Shown one piece after another: positions 17,963 to 26,494 of a stretch of DNA of 64,000 bases (position 1 is its first letter; every line of letters starts with the position of its first letter). The position numbers and the translations under genes were made by a program. The stretch is taken from the NCBI RefSeq assembly GCF_001028625.1, contig NZ_CP011805.1:1302001-1366000 (forward strand), given 5' to 3'. The notes beneath the pieces are model-generated. The model was not told the DNA's origin. It made no database searches and was given only the letters and a program-made list of their open reading frames with translations. Origin of the DNA: Pelagerythrobacter marensis (lineage in GTDB: Bacteria; Pseudomonadota; Alphaproteobacteria; Sphingomonadales; Sphingomonadaceae).

Positions 17963-19126
17963 ATGGCCGTGCCGATCATGGATACCGCAGACCTTCGCAT
18001 CGCCCTGTTCAGCGGCAACTACAATTACGTTCGCGATGGCGCCAATCAGGCGCTGAACCGGCTGGTGGACTATCTGTTGCGGCAGGGTGCCGCAGTTCGG
18101 GTCTATGCCCCGACAGTGGAAGAACCCGCATTCCGCCCGACCGGCGATCTGGTCAGCGTACCCAGCGTGGCAATACCCGGCCGGCCGGAATACCGGTTCC
18201 CCCTGGGTCTTTCCAAAAGCAATCTTGAGGATCTGGAACGCTTCGCACCCAATATCGTGCATACCTCCTCGCCCGATCTGACCGGCCATGCCGCCGTGCG
18301 CTGGGCACGATCGCGCGAAGTACCGGTGCTGGCATCGGTCCACACCCGCTTCGAAACCTATCCCCGATACTATGGCCTCGGCTTTACCGAGCCCGCGCTG
18401 GAGGCGATTCTGCGCCGATATTACCGGCGTTGCGATGCGCTGGTCGCGCCATCGCAGAGCATGATCGAGACGCTGCGCGAGCAGGGGATGAACGAGGATA
18501 TCTCGCTCTGGACCCGCGGCGTCGATCGCACGGTTTTCGCTTCCTCGCGCCGCGATCCAGCCTGGCGGAAGGAGCTTGGCATTGCCGAGGACGAAGTCGC
18601 CATCGTCTTCCTCGGCCGACTGGTGATGGAAAAGGGCCTCGACATCTTTGCCGAGGCGATCGTCGAATTGCGGCGCCGGCAGATTGCGCATCGGGTGCTT
18701 GTGATCGGCGACGGCCCTGCGCGCTGCTGGTTCGAACGGGCGCTGCCCGGCGGGATTTTCGCCGGGTTTCAGACCGGGCCCGATCTGGGCCGCGCGCTTG
18801 CCAGCGGCGATGTGTTCTTCAATCCCTCGATCACCGAAACGTTCGGCAACGTCACGCTGGAGGCGATGGCCTGCGGCTTGCCCGTGGTAGCCGCCGGCGC
18901 GACGGGCAGCGCCAGCCTGGTGCAGGACGGAACGACAGGGCATCTGGTGCCCCCGGGATGCCCCCTCGCCTTTGCCGACGCGCTCGCCCCTTATTGCACC
19001 GATGCACCTTTGCGCGCGCGCCACGGTGCCGCGGGGGAAGCGCGCAGCAAGGAATTCGCGTGGGACGCGATCAACCAGGCAGTGGCCGATAGCTACCTGC
19101 GCCTGGTTGCCGCGAAATCGGGCTGA
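17963..19126 (+). CDS. Glycosyltransferase family 4
   Basis: 387 residues with the GT-B two-domain fold. N-terminal LRIALFSGNYNYVRDGANQALNRLVDYL is the acceptor-side domain; the C-terminal domain has the GT4 donor signature: FLGRLVMEKGLDIF, then FNPSITETFGNVTLEAMACGLPVVA with the E-x7-E region. Such enzymes transfer hexoses, often mannose from GDP-mannose, to lipids or polysaccharide at the inner membrane; the acceptor is unknown. Start uncertain: ATG 17963 (MAVPIMDTADLR) and ATG 17978 fit the family, while ATG 17894 has the better Shine-Dalgarno (AAGGA) and would add 23 residues. Divergent from serC, convergent with a small membrane protein. Confidence 0.88.
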   Translation: MAVPIMDTADLRIALFSGNYNYVRDGANQALNRLVDYLLRQGAAVRVYAPTVEEPAFRPTGDLVSVPSVAIPGRPEYRFPLGLSKSNLEDLERFAPNIVHTSSPDLTGHAAVRWARSREVPVLASVHTRFETYPRYYGLGFTEPALEAILRRYYRRCDALVAPSQSMIETLREQGMNEDISLWTRGVDRTVFASSRRDPAWRKELGIAEDEVAIVFLGRLVMEKGLDIFAEAIVELRRRQIAHRVLVIGDGPARCWFERALPGGIFAGFQTGPDLGRALASGDVFFNPSITETFGNVTLEAMACGLPVVAAGATGSASLVQDGTTGHLVPPGCPLAFADALAPYCTDAPLRARHGAAGEARSKEFAWDAINQAVADSYLRLVAAKSG

Positions 19127-19127
19127 T

Positions 19128-19580
19128 CTACCGCAGAACGCCGCCCCTGCGCATCCTCTGGGCATACCAGAACAGAAGCAGGGCGATCACGCTGATCACT
19201 GCAAACATGGCCGGACTGTTCAGCTCAGCCAGTTCGGGCGGAAGCGTGGCCTGCCACTGGAAGATCCACGATCCTGCGACGCCCAGGATCGAGGCCCCGA
19301 ACGCGGCAATGGCCCAGCGGCTGCGCACCAGCAGCAGGATCGAGCCGGCAAGCCCGCCCCAGACGCCGAGCGCCCAGGCAGCATCGGCCCACGCCGGCAT
19401 CTCGCCAAAGTAGCGCAGAGCCATGTCGATCGTCGACGGTTCGAACCCCATCATCGCGAAATAGTCGCGATTGCCCATCTGGGTCTGCGTATAATCGTTG
19501 GCGCCAAAGGCATTCCATAGTGTCGCCAGAATGCCCACGATCCACAGGTGCCACGGCGCTTTGGTTGTGTTTTCTTCCAT
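19128..19580 (-). CDS. Small multi-pass membrane protein, unknown function
   Basis: 150 residues with about four hydrophobic segments: HLWIVGILATLWNAFG, the segment around WALGVWGGLAGSILLLV, WAIAAFGASILGVAGSWIFQ and MFAVISVIALLLFWYA. Between the first and second there is a conserved-looking loop with YTQTQMGNRDYFAMMGF. Start ATG 19580 (MEENTTKAPWH) is preferred because the residues upstream are not membrane-protein-like and GAGGGGG lies upstream. I have seen similar short membrane proteins annotated as hypothetical in sphingomonads. No enzymatic residues are evident. It ends one base after the convergent glycosyltransferase. Confidence 0.75.
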   Translation of the reverse strand: MEENTTKAPWHLWIVGILATLWNAFGANDYTQTQMGNRDYFAMMGFEPSTIDMALRYFGEMPAWADAAWALGVWGGLAGSILLLVRSRWAIAAFGASILGVAGSWIFQWQATLPPELAELNSPAMFAVISVIALLLFWYAQRMRRGGVLR

Positions 19581-19715
19581 GTTCTCAACCCCCTCTCCAT
19601 TGTCTCCACGGAAAGAATACCACTTCCGCCGTTGTCGCACCAGCCAGGGTCATCCCCGCGCCGAGCGACAACGGCCCCTGGCTCTTACGGGCTGGCCGGT
19701 TCGCACCGCGAAAGG

Positions 19716-20345
19716 TCAGAGACGTTCGATCTTCTTGGCCATGTCGTCGATCATATCGACGATGGAATCGATCGTCGGCTGATCGAGCTTGCCGGCGCGG
19801 GCACGGTGCCGCAGCACATTGGCCAGATTGCCCATCGCGCGCCAGAGGTGGGGGGAACGCTCGCCGCTTTCGCGCTTGCCGTGCGCGGCCAGTCGCTCGA
19901 AAAGCGCCTCGACCTCGTCGGACCTGTCCGACAGTTCTGCCCGCCCGGCATCTGTCGCGAGGAAGGCCTTGCGTGGACTGGCATCGTCCTGCTCTTCGAT
20001 CAGGCCCTCGTCGGCAAGAAGCTGCAACGTAGGATAGACCGCGCCCGGGCTGGGTGCATAGTCACCCCCGGTCAGTTCTTCGATGGCCTTGATCAACTCG
20101 TAGCCGTGGCGCGCCTCTTCAGCGAGGAGCTTGAGCAGCGCGAGGCGCAGTTCGCCATGGCCGAACATGCGGCCTCGGCGATGGCCGCGTCCGCCGCCAA
20201 ACGGGCCGCCGGGGCCAAAGGGGCCATCCGGGCCGAAAGGTCCCTTGGGTCCGAAGGGGCCTTCGGGACCGAAGCTCGCCTTCCAGTTCCAGCGATGTCC
20301 GCCCGCGGGATCGCGGCGGTGATGATGATGGTGGTGCATATGCAT
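19716..20345 (-). CDS. PadR-family transcriptional regulator with His-rich, GPFG-repeat N-terminus
   Basis: 209 residues. The N-terminal 60 residues are low complexity: HMHHHHHHRRD followed by several repeats of the form GPxGPFG and a basic GRGHRRGR. The PadR winged helix follows (ELRLALLKLLAEEARHGYELIKAIEELTGGDYAPSPGAVYPTLQLLADEGLIEEQ), then a C-terminal helical dimerisation part. PadR proteins repress detoxification or efflux genes and usually themselves. The histidine cluster suggests metal or haem sensing, which I infer rather than know. AAGGAAA precedes the start. Inverted repeats just upstream (20360-20387) are candidate operators. Divergent from rarA. Confidence 0.88.
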   Translation of the reverse strand: MHMHHHHHHRRDPAGGHRWNWKASFGPEGPFGPKGPFGPDGPFGPGGPFGGGRGHRRGRMFGHGELRLALLKLLAEEARHGYELIKAIEELTGGDYAPSPGAVYPTLQLLADEGLIEEQDDASPRKAFLATDAGRAELSDRSDEVEALFERLAAHGKRESGERSPHLWRAMGNLANVLRHRARAGKLDQPTIDSIVDMIDDMAKKIERL

Positions 20346-20359
20346 GACGCATTTCCTTT

Positions 20360-20387
20360 TCTAAGCTGTCTCACGATATATCTTAGA
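20360..20387. promoter_or_regulatory. Candidate PadR operator
   Basis: In the 100-bp region between padR and rarA, TCTAAG (20360-20365) and CTTAGA (20382-20387) form an inverted repeat with a 16-nt spacer, and the spacer ends with a perfect GATATATC palindrome (20375-20382). PadR proteins commonly bind AT-rich dyads over their own promoter. The local AT content stands out against the GC-rich surroundings. Confidence 0.5.
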
Positions 20388-20445
20388 CCTATCGAATTTC
20401 AAGAGGCCTCGCGTCGAAAGGTTCGCGCCCCTATCTAGCTTCGCG

Positions 20446-21771
20446 ATGGCCGATCTCTTCCCCGACACGCTTCCCGAAGATGCCCCACCCGATGCGCCGC
20501 GTCCCGATGCGCCGCTCGCCGATCGTCTGCGCCCCCGCGCGCTGGACGAGATTGTGGGGCAGGAACATCTGACCGGCGCGGACGGAGCGATCGGGCGCAT
20601 GGTCGCCGCCGGCAAACTGTCGAGCATGATCCTGTGGGGGCCGCCGGGCACGGGCAAGACCAGCATCGCGCGCCTGCTGGCGGATGCGGTGGCGATGCGC
20701 TTTGTCGCCATCAGTGCCGTCTTTTCGGGCGTGGCCGACCTCAAGAAAGCCTTTGCAGAAGCGGACAAGGCGGCGGAGGCTGGCCAACGCACCCTGCTGT
20801 TCGTGGACGAAATCCACCGCTTCAACCGCGCGCAGCAGGATGGATTTCTGCCGTTCGTCGAACGCGGCACGGTCACCCTGGTCGGCGCGACGACGGAAAA
20901 TCCCAGCTTCGAACTCAACGCCGCGCTGCTCAGCCGCGCGCAAGTGTTGATTCTCCATCGGCTCGATGCGGAGGCGCTGGGCCGCCTGCTCGACAAGGCC
21001 GAAGCGCTCGAAGGCGCCCTGCCCCTGACCGCGGATGCGCGCGCGGCGCTGATCGCGAGCGCCGATGGCGATGGCCGGTTCCTGCTGAATCAGGCCGAAA
21101 CGCTCTATTCGGCCGGGATCGACACCCCTCTTGGCCCCGGCGAACTCGGCAGCTTTCTCCAGCGCCGCGTCGCGGTGTACGACAAGGATCGCGAAGGCCA
21201 CTACAACCTGATTTCGGCCTGGCATAAAAGCCTGCGCGGCTCCGACCCGCAGGCCGCGCTCTACTACATGGCCAGGATGCTAGTCGCAGGGGAAGATCCG
21301 CTGTTCGTCCTGCGCCGCCTGGTCCGCGCTGCGGTGGAGGATATCGGCCTCGCCGATCCGCAGGCGCTGGCCCAATGCCTCGCGGCCAAGGACGCTTACG
21401 AATTTCTCGGCAGTCCGGAAGGTGAGCTGGCGATCGTTCAGGCCTGCCTCTATTGCGCCGCCGCGCCCAAATCGAACGCCGTCTACAAGGCGCAGAAAGC
21501 CGCCTGGCGCAGCGCGAAGGAAACCGGCAGCCTGATGCCGCCCGCATCGATCCTCAACGCACCGACAAAGCTGATGAAGGCCATCGGCTATGGCAAGGAT
21601 TACGCTTACGATCACGATGCCGAAGGCGGCTTTTCCGGGGCGGATTACTGGCCGGAGGAACTGGCGCCGCAGGCCTATTACCAACCGGTCGAACGCGGGT
21701 TCGAGCGTGAGGTGCGCAAGCGGCTCAATTACTGGGACAAGCGCCGGCGCGAACTGCGCGGTGAGCAATAG
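20446..21771 (+). CDS. rarA: Replication-associated recombination protein A (AAA ATPase)
   Basis: 441 residues. RarA/MgsA acts at stalled replication forks and interacts with SSB. Residues 24-60 give the clamp-loader-like entry LADRLRPRALDEIVGQEHL; Walker A GPPGTGKT is at 65-72, Walker B FVDEIHRF around 119-126 with Asp121-Glu122, and sensor 1 ATTEN follows; the C-terminal domain has ALYYMARMLVAGEDPLFVLRRLVRAA typical of the MgsA tetramerisation region. Length and motifs match the family. It diverges from padR, and the next gene starts 18 bp after its stop, so the two may be co-transcribed. Confidence 0.95.
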   Translation: MADLFPDTLPEDAPPDAPRPDAPLADRLRPRALDEIVGQEHLTGADGAIGRMVAAGKLSSMILWGPPGTGKTSIARLLADAVAMRFVAISAVFSGVADLKKAFAEADKAAEAGQRTLLFVDEIHRFNRAQQDGFLPFVERGTVTLVGATTENPSFELNAALLSRAQVLILHRLDAEALGRLLDKAEALEGALPLTADARAALIASADGDGRFLLNQAETLYSAGIDTPLGPGELGSFLQRRVAVYDKDREGHYNLISAWHKSLRGSDPQAALYYMARMLVAGEDPLFVLRRLVRAAVEDIGLADPQALAQCLAAKDAYEFLGSPEGELAIVQACLYCAAAPKSNAVYKAQKAAWRSAKETGSLMPPASILNAPTKLMKAIGYGKDYAYDHDAEGGFSGADYWPEELAPQAYYQPVERGFEREVRKRLNYWDKRRRELRGEQ

Positions 21772-21789
21772 GGACAGAGTGTTCGCCGC

Positions 21790-22671
21790 ATGACCCGTTT
21801 CCGCCACTTCCTCGCCATCGACTGGTCGGGTGCGGCGGGCGAGCGGCATCGCGGAATTGCGCTTGCCCTAGCCGATGCCGAAGGCGGCCCGCCGGTGCTG
21901 GTCGATAGCGGTCGCGGCTGGTCGCGCACCGAAGTGCTTGCGCTGCTGCGAGACGACCTGCCGCCCGATACGCTGGTCGGGCTGGACCTTGGCATTTCGT
22001 TGCCCTTCGCCGATTGCGGCGCATTCTTCCCGGGGCTCGGCGAAAGCCCGCCGGACGCTCTCGCCCTATGGGCCCTGATCGACCGACTGTACGAAGCCGA
22101 TCCGCATCTAAGCGCCGGCGGATTCGTCGATCATCCGGCCTTCGCCCCGTATTTCCGCCGCCACGGCGGCCGCGAAGGCGCACGATTCCGGTGCGATGGG
22201 GCGGACCACGGTCGCGGCCGTTTCCGCGTGACCGAAACGGCGCAGGCCGCAATGGGCTGTCAGCCCTATTCGAACTTCAACCTCGTGGGCGCGGCGCAAG
22301 TCGGCAAGTCCAGCCTGACAGGCATGCGCATGCTCCACCGGCTTCGTGGCAGCTTGCCCGTCTGGCCGGTCGATCCGCTGCCCCGGGCCGGCTCGGTCGT
22401 GGTGGAAATCTACACTTCGCTGGCGGCGCTGGAGGCGGGGCGCGCGCCGGGGCGGAGCAAGATGCGCGATCGGTCGGAGCTGGGCGAAGCCCTCGCCACA
22501 CTCGGTTCACCCGCCCCTGCCGGGGCCGGCCCGATCGACGATCATGCCAGCGACGCCCTGCTCGCCGCTGCCTGGCTGCGCAAAGTCGCGGGAGATGCCG
22601 AACGCTGGACCCCGCCCGGCCTCACGCCGGAAATTGCTCGCACGGAGGGCTGGACCTTCGGCGCACTTTGA
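21790..22671 (+). CDS. Uncharacterised RNase H-fold protein (DUF429-like)
   Basis: 293 residues. The N-terminus HFLAIDWSGAAG and the second acidic strand LVGLDLGISLPF look like the first and second metal-site strands of an RNase H-like fold, and DDHASDALLAAAWL near the C-terminus (about residues 255-270) resembles the closing acidic helix. This arrangement recalls DUF429 predicted nucleases. The central part has a cluster of His and aromatic residues (FVDHPAFAPYFRRHGG, QPYSNFNLVGAAQVGKSSLTGM) that may form a substrate pocket. No characterised member is known to me. Placement directly after rarA could hint at nucleic-acid metabolism, but that is only inference. Confidence 0.7.
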   Translation: MTRFRHFLAIDWSGAAGERHRGIALALADAEGGPPVLVDSGRGWSRTEVLALLRDDLPPDTLVGLDLGISLPFADCGAFFPGLGESPPDALALWALIDRLYEADPHLSAGGFVDHPAFAPYFRRHGGREGARFRCDGADHGRGRFRVTETAQAAMGCQPYSNFNLVGAAQVGKSSLTGMRMLHRLRGSLPVWPVDPLPRAGSVVVEIYTSLAALEAGRAPGRSKMRDRSELGEALATLGSPAPAGAGPIDDHASDALLAAAWLRKVAGDAERWTPPGLTPEIARTEGWTFGAL

Positions 22672-22726
22672 CGCAAAGGGCCGGTTCGCCCGCGCCGCGG
22701 CCTTGCCGCTGTCCGGGCGCGCCAGG

Positions 22727-22799
<73 letters not shown>

Positions 22800-22802
<3 letters not shown>

Positions 22803-22822
22803 TTTTTGCGCAGCAAAAATGG
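22800..22822 (+). terminator. Palindrome overlapping the tRNA-Thr 3' end
   Basis: CCATTTTTGC and GCAAAAATGG are perfect 10-bp arms around a GCA loop, starting at the terminal CCA of the tRNA. It is likely a transcription end or processing hairpin for the tRNA, although the T-rich part is in the 5' arm and no T tract follows. Confidence 0.5.
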
Positions 22823-22832
22823 TTTCCTTTGT

Positions 22833-22914
22833 TGCGCTACCGCGCTTCGCGCTGCTTGAGCGCGGAGGTCTGCGCTACCGCGCTTCGCGCTGCTTGAGCG
22901 CGGGCTTGAGCGCG
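22833..22914. repeat. Two 33-bp direct repeats plus a partial third copy
   Basis: An identical 33-bp unit beginning TGCGCTACCGCGCTTCGCGC occurs at 22833-22865 and 22871-22903 (38-bp period); an 11-bp tail GCTTGAGCGCG recurs at 22904-22914. Each unit is itself rich in GCGC self-complementary stretches. It fills the gap between tRNA-Thr and the 3' end of fumC. Too few copies and no cas genes, so not CRISPR. Confidence 0.85.
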
Positions 22915-22915
22915 C

Positions 22916-24298
22916 TCAGACCATGTCTTCGGGGCGGACGAGGCGGTCGAAGTCCTCGCCCGACACCTCGCCGCTGCGCACGGCGGCCTCGCGCAGGGTC
23001 AGGCCTTCCTTGTGCGCTGTCTTGGCGATCGCAGCGGCCTTGTCGTAGCCGATCGCCGGCGCCAGCGCGGTCACCAGCATCAGCGAGCTTTCCACCCCGC
23101 GCGCGATATTGTCGCGCCGCGGCTCCAGCCCTTCGAGCAGGTTCGCGGTGAAGCTCTCGGCCGCATCGGCCAGCAGGCGAACGGAACGCAGCGCGTTCCA
23201 CGCCATCATCGGGCGATAAGTGTTCAGTTCGAACTGGCCCTGGCTGCCGGCGAATGTCAGCGCGGCGTGATTGCCGAACACTTCGATGCAGACCTGCGTC
23301 ATCGCCTCGCACTGGGTCGGGTTCACCTTGCCCGGCATGATCGAGCTGCCCGGTTCGTTTTCGGGCAAGGCAAGTTCGCCCAGCCCCGCGCGCGGACCGG
23401 AACCGAGGAAACGAATGTCGTTCGCGATCTTGTACAGGCTCGCCGCCAGCGCATTGAACGCGCCATGCGCGAAAACCAGTTCATCCTGCGCGGCGAGCGC
23501 GGCGAACTTGTTGGGCGCGGTCTGGAATGGCAGTCCGGTGATTGCGGCCACCCGCTCGGCCACTTTCTGCGCAAAACCATCCGGCGCGTTGAGCCCGGTG
23601 CCGACCGCGGTGCCGCCCTGCGCCAGACGGTAAAGGCCCGGCAGGGCCAGCTCGATCCGCTCGATCCCCGCGCCGACTTGCGCGGCGTAACCGGAAAATT
23701 CCTGCCCCAGGGTCAGCGGGGTCGCATCCTGCGTATGGGTGCGCCCGATCTTGACGATATCCGCCCACTCGCGCGCCTTGCCCTCCAGCACGCCATGCAT
23801 CCGTCGCAGCGCGGGCACCAGCGAGCCGGCCACCTGCCCGGCAACCGCGACGTTGATCGCGCTGGGGAAGGTGTCGTTCGACGACTGGCTGCGATTGACG
23901 TGGTCGTTGGGATGGACCGGGCTTTTCGATCCCGGCTCGCCCCCCAGCATCTGGATCGCGCGGTTAGCGATCACTTCATTGGCGTTCATGTTCGACTGGG
24001 TGCCCGACCCGGTCTGCCACACCACCAGCGGGAAATGATCGTCCAGCTTGCCGTCGATCACTTCCTGGGCGGCGGCAACGATGGCCCCCGCGATCTGATC
24101 GTCGAGCACGCCGAGATCGCGATTCGCCTCCGCCGCGGCGCGCTTGATCACGCCCAGCGCGCGGATCAGCGGCAGCGGCAGGCGTTCGCCGCCGATGCGA
24201 AAGTTCGCCAGGCTGCGCTGGGTCTGCGCGCCCCACAGGGCATCGGCCGGGACCTCGACCGCACCCATCGTGTCGGTTTCGATCCGCGTCGCGCTCAT
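22916..24298 (-). CDS. fumC: Class II fumarate hydratase
   Basis: 460 residues, the usual length for iron-independent class II fumarase, interconverting fumarate and malate in the TCA cycle. The family signature GSSIMPGKVNPTQ and the upstream SSNDTFPSA and GRTHTQDATPLTLGQE motifs are present; the N-terminal WGAQTQRSLANFRIG is typical. ATG 24298 (MSATRIETDTMG) gives the conserved start, while frames extending to 24427 lie over queF. Its start overlaps the queF stop by 4 bp (ATGA), so queF and fumC are translated from one message. The 3' end abuts the repeat array after tRNA-Thr. Confidence 0.97.
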   Translation of the reverse strand: MSATRIETDTMGAVEVPADALWGAQTQRSLANFRIGGERLPLPLIRALGVIKRAAAEANRDLGVLDDQIAGAIVAAAQEVIDGKLDDHFPLVVWQTGSGTQSNMNANEVIANRAIQMLGGEPGSKSPVHPNDHVNRSQSSNDTFPSAINVAVAGQVAGSLVPALRRMHGVLEGKAREWADIVKIGRTHTQDATPLTLGQEFSGYAAQVGAGIERIELALPGLYRLAQGGTAVGTGLNAPDGFAQKVAERVAAITGLPFQTAPNKFAALAAQDELVFAHGAFNALAASLYKIANDIRFLGSGPRAGLGELALPENEPGSSIMPGKVNPTQCEAMTQVCIEVFGNHAALTFAGSQGQFELNTYRPMMAWNALRSVRLLADAAESFTANLLEGLEPRRDNIARGVESSLMLVTALAPAIGYDKAAAIAKTAHKEGLTLREAAVRSGEVSGEDFDRLVRPEDMV

Positions 24299-24753
24299 CC
24301 CCGCCCCCGATAGGATGCCACGCCCTGGTCGGGCACCCACAATGCCTCGGGCGGGGGGCCGCTCTGCCAGAAGACGTCGATCGGGATGCCGCCGCGCGGA
24401 TACCAATATCCGCCGATCCGCAGCCATTTCGGCTTCATTTCCGCGGCCAGCCGCTGGCCGATGCCGACCGTCACATCCTCGTGAAAGCCGCAGTGGTTGC
24501 GAAAGCTTCCGAGGTAGAGCTTGAGGCTCTTCGATTCGACGATCGTCTTGCCCGGGGCATAGTCGATCACAAGGTGCGCGAAATCGGGCTGCCCGGTGAC
24601 CGGGCAGAGCGAGGTAAACTCCGGCGCGGCGAAGCGCACCAGATAGAGCGCCTCATCGCGCGGGTTGGGGACGTAATCCAACCGCGCCTCTTCGGGAGAC
24701 GGCGGCAGGGTGCTCGCCTGCCCCAGGTGCAGGGTGCCGGGTGTGTCGCTCAT
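24295..24753 (-). CDS. queF: NADPH-dependent 7-cyano-7-deazaguanine reductase (preQ0 reductase)
   Basis: 152 residues, the short type I QueF. It reduces preQ0 nitrile to preQ1 amine in queuosine tRNA modification. The catalytic Cys50 lies in FTSLCPVTGQPDFA together with Asp57, and the family NADPH motif ESKSLKLYLGSFRNHCGFHEDV starts at Glu73. Start ATG 24753 (MSDTPGTLHLG) chosen; an ATG three codons earlier exists. It is translationally coupled to fumC. Coupling of queuosine synthesis with a TCA enzyme seems positional rather than functional. Confidence 0.95.
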   Translation of the reverse strand: MSDTPGTLHLGQASTLPPSPEEARLDYVPNPRDEALYLVRFAAPEFTSLCPVTGQPDFAHLVIDYAPGKTIVESKSLKLYLGSFRNHCGFHEDVTVGIGQRLAAEMKPKWLRIGGYWYPRGGIPIDVFWQSGPPPEALWVPDQGVASYRGRG

Positions 24754-24888
24754 GCCCCGCATGTGCCTTCATCGTCGCCCGTACACAACCCACGGGATTG
24801 CGCTTCGCAGTTCAGAGCCTATTCAGCGCTTCGACGCCTTTCGCCGACAACGCCCTTCTCAACGCATTCCTTGATTGCATCGGGATCT

Positions 24889-26139
24889 ATGCACGTTCGC
24901 CATTCGCTTTCGGTATTTCTGCTGGCCTTCGCCGCGCCTGCCCTGGCGCAATCGGGATCGGTACGCGATTTCCGCCTTCCACCCGATCCCGAAGCGACCC
25001 CGACGCCGCAGGTTCAGGGCCCGGTCGATCCCGAAGCCCCTATTCCCACCACGCCGCGGGTTATCCCCACCGACAGCCCGACGCCCCGGGCCACCGCGTC
25101 GCCCGCGCCCGTTCCCGTCCCAACGCAAGAGGCACCGCAGCGGGTCCCTCCGCAGGCGCAGCCGACAGCGCGGCCCACGACCGCGCCGACCCGCGGCAGT
25201 GCTCCATCGACGCCGCCGCCCCGACCGGCTCCGACAACGCAGGCGGCTGGCGAAGAAGCAACGAGCGCTGCGATGGACGGGGAGCCGACGGCAGAGAGTG
25301 CTTCATCCACCCCCACCGCCGAGAGCACACCCCCGCCGCCCTCACAGCCGGAAATCGCCCCCGCTGCGCCAACCTCCGCGTCTGAGGATGGTCCCGGCTG
25401 GGCGCTGTGGTTGGCGGCGCTGGTTGCCGCTCTCGCGGTCGCAGGCGGTCTGTTCGCATTCCTGCGCCGCCGCGCGAACGCGCCCGCCCCCGCGATCGAG
25501 CGCCCCCTGACGCGCCCGGTGGAGCCAACCCCGGCACCCACGCCGGAAGCAGCCCCCGCCCCGGCCCCGGCCCCGCCCCTCAGCTTGGGCGAAACTCCGA
25601 TTTCCCCAGCTCCGATCTCCCCAGCCCGGCTCTCGTCTCCCACCCCCTCACCAGGCGCGCCGCTTTCGCTGTCGGCACAGCCGGTGCGGTTCAGTCGCAC
25701 GATGATGAACGCCACGTTCGCCTGCCGGATCGTGCTGGAAAACCGCGGCGGCTCGGCGTGGGAGGATATCGTGGTGGAGGCCGATCTGGTCACCGCGCAT
25801 GGCGCCGTGCCCATCGGCGACCAGTTGGCCGACCCCGCCACACCGCTTGCATCGGTCCACGACGTCGCCGCGCTGCCCGCGGGCGAATCGATGGAACTGG
25901 CCACGGACGTGCGCCTGCCGTTGCAACAGGTGCGGCCCATCCGGCAGGGCAGTGCCGCAGTCTATGTCCCGCTGCTGCGCCTGCGCGTGGTGACGCCCGG
26001 AATGGCGCCGGTCGCGCAAACTTATCTGATCGGCCAATTGCCCGATCGCCCGGGCGGCAGGCTTCGTCCGTTCCGATTGGATGAGATACCGCAGGTCTAT
26101 CAGGCCATTGGCATAAGGGCGCTCGGCGACCAGGCCTGA
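24889..26139 (+). CDS. Proline-rich single-pass membrane protein, unknown function
   Basis: 416 residues. A signal peptide (residues 1-20, ending APALA) is followed by a long Pro/Ala/Thr-rich disordered region (about 30-165), one transmembrane helix at 171-192 (WALWLAALVAALAVAGGLF) followed by FLRRR, a second Pro/Ala stretch (200-265) and a globular beta-rich C-terminal domain (about 270-410) beginning PVRFSRTMMNATFACRIVLENRG. If the signal is cleaved, the Pro-rich part is periplasmic and the globular domain cytoplasmic. The globular part could be an immunoglobulin-like fold, but I do not recognise the family. The start codon has only a weak ribosome site; it was chosen for the signal peptide. 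Divergent from queF. Confidence 0.7.
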   Translation: MHVRHSLSVFLLAFAAPALAQSGSVRDFRLPPDPEATPTPQVQGPVDPEAPIPTTPRVIPTDSPTPRATASPAPVPVPTQEAPQRVPPQAQPTARPTTAPTRGSAPSTPPPRPAPTTQAAGEEATSAAMDGEPTAESASSTPTAESTPPPPSQPEIAPAAPTSASEDGPGWALWLAALVAALAVAGGLFAFLRRRANAPAPAIERPLTRPVEPTPAPTPEAAPAPAPAPPLSLGETPISPAPISPARLSSPTPSPGAPLSLSAQPVRFSRTMMNATFACRIVLENRGGSAWEDIVVEADLVTAHGAVPIGDQLADPATPLASVHDVAALPAGESMELATDVRLPLQQVRPIRQGSAAVYVPLLRLRVVTPGMAPVAQTYLIGQLPDRPGGRLRPFRLDEIPQVYQAIGIRALGDQA

Positions 26140-26146
26140 ACGATCC

Positions 26147-26380
26147 TTACCCTGCCAGAAGGCCCTTGATCGCCAGCAGGATCAGCCCGCCGCCGGTAAT
26201 CGCCGCGGTCAGGAAAATCGCCCGCCACGGCACCCAGCCGACGCGATCGATCCGCGCGCGCTTCTGCCGCCGAACTTCGGCCAGCGTCGCGATCAGCGCC
26301 AGCACGATCATCGCCAGACCCCACAGGCCGACGATTTCCGCCTCGCTGGCAAAGGTGAGGAACTTGTGCAGCTTCATCAT
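26147..26380 (-). CDS. Small two-helix membrane protein
   Basis: 77 residues with two hydrophobic helices, IVGLWGLAMIVLALIATLA and AIFLTAAITGGGLILLAI, joined by a basic loop (EVRRQKRARIDRVGW). Two consecutive ATGs (26380, 26377) begin the frame and no good Shine-Dalgarno is visible. Function unknown. It converges on the proline-rich membrane protein with 7 bp between them. Codon use is like its neighbours, so I regard it as a real gene. Confidence 0.6.
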   Translation of the reverse strand: MMKLHKFLTFASEAEIVGLWGLAMIVLALIATLAEVRRQKRARIDRVGWVPWRAIFLTAAITGGGLILLAIKGLLAG

Positions 26381-26494
26381 CGCGCGCGCATATGGGCGTG
26401 ACAGGCCTGTGGCGCAATTGCCCCGGCGCCAGAGGAACGGATGCCGCGCGCTATCGTTTCCCCCAACAATCGAACATCCGAAAAGGACCTGATT

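Noticed and set aside
22833..22914. CRISPR array
   Set aside because: Only two full repeats with a 5-bp interval, no spacers of usual size and no cas genes.
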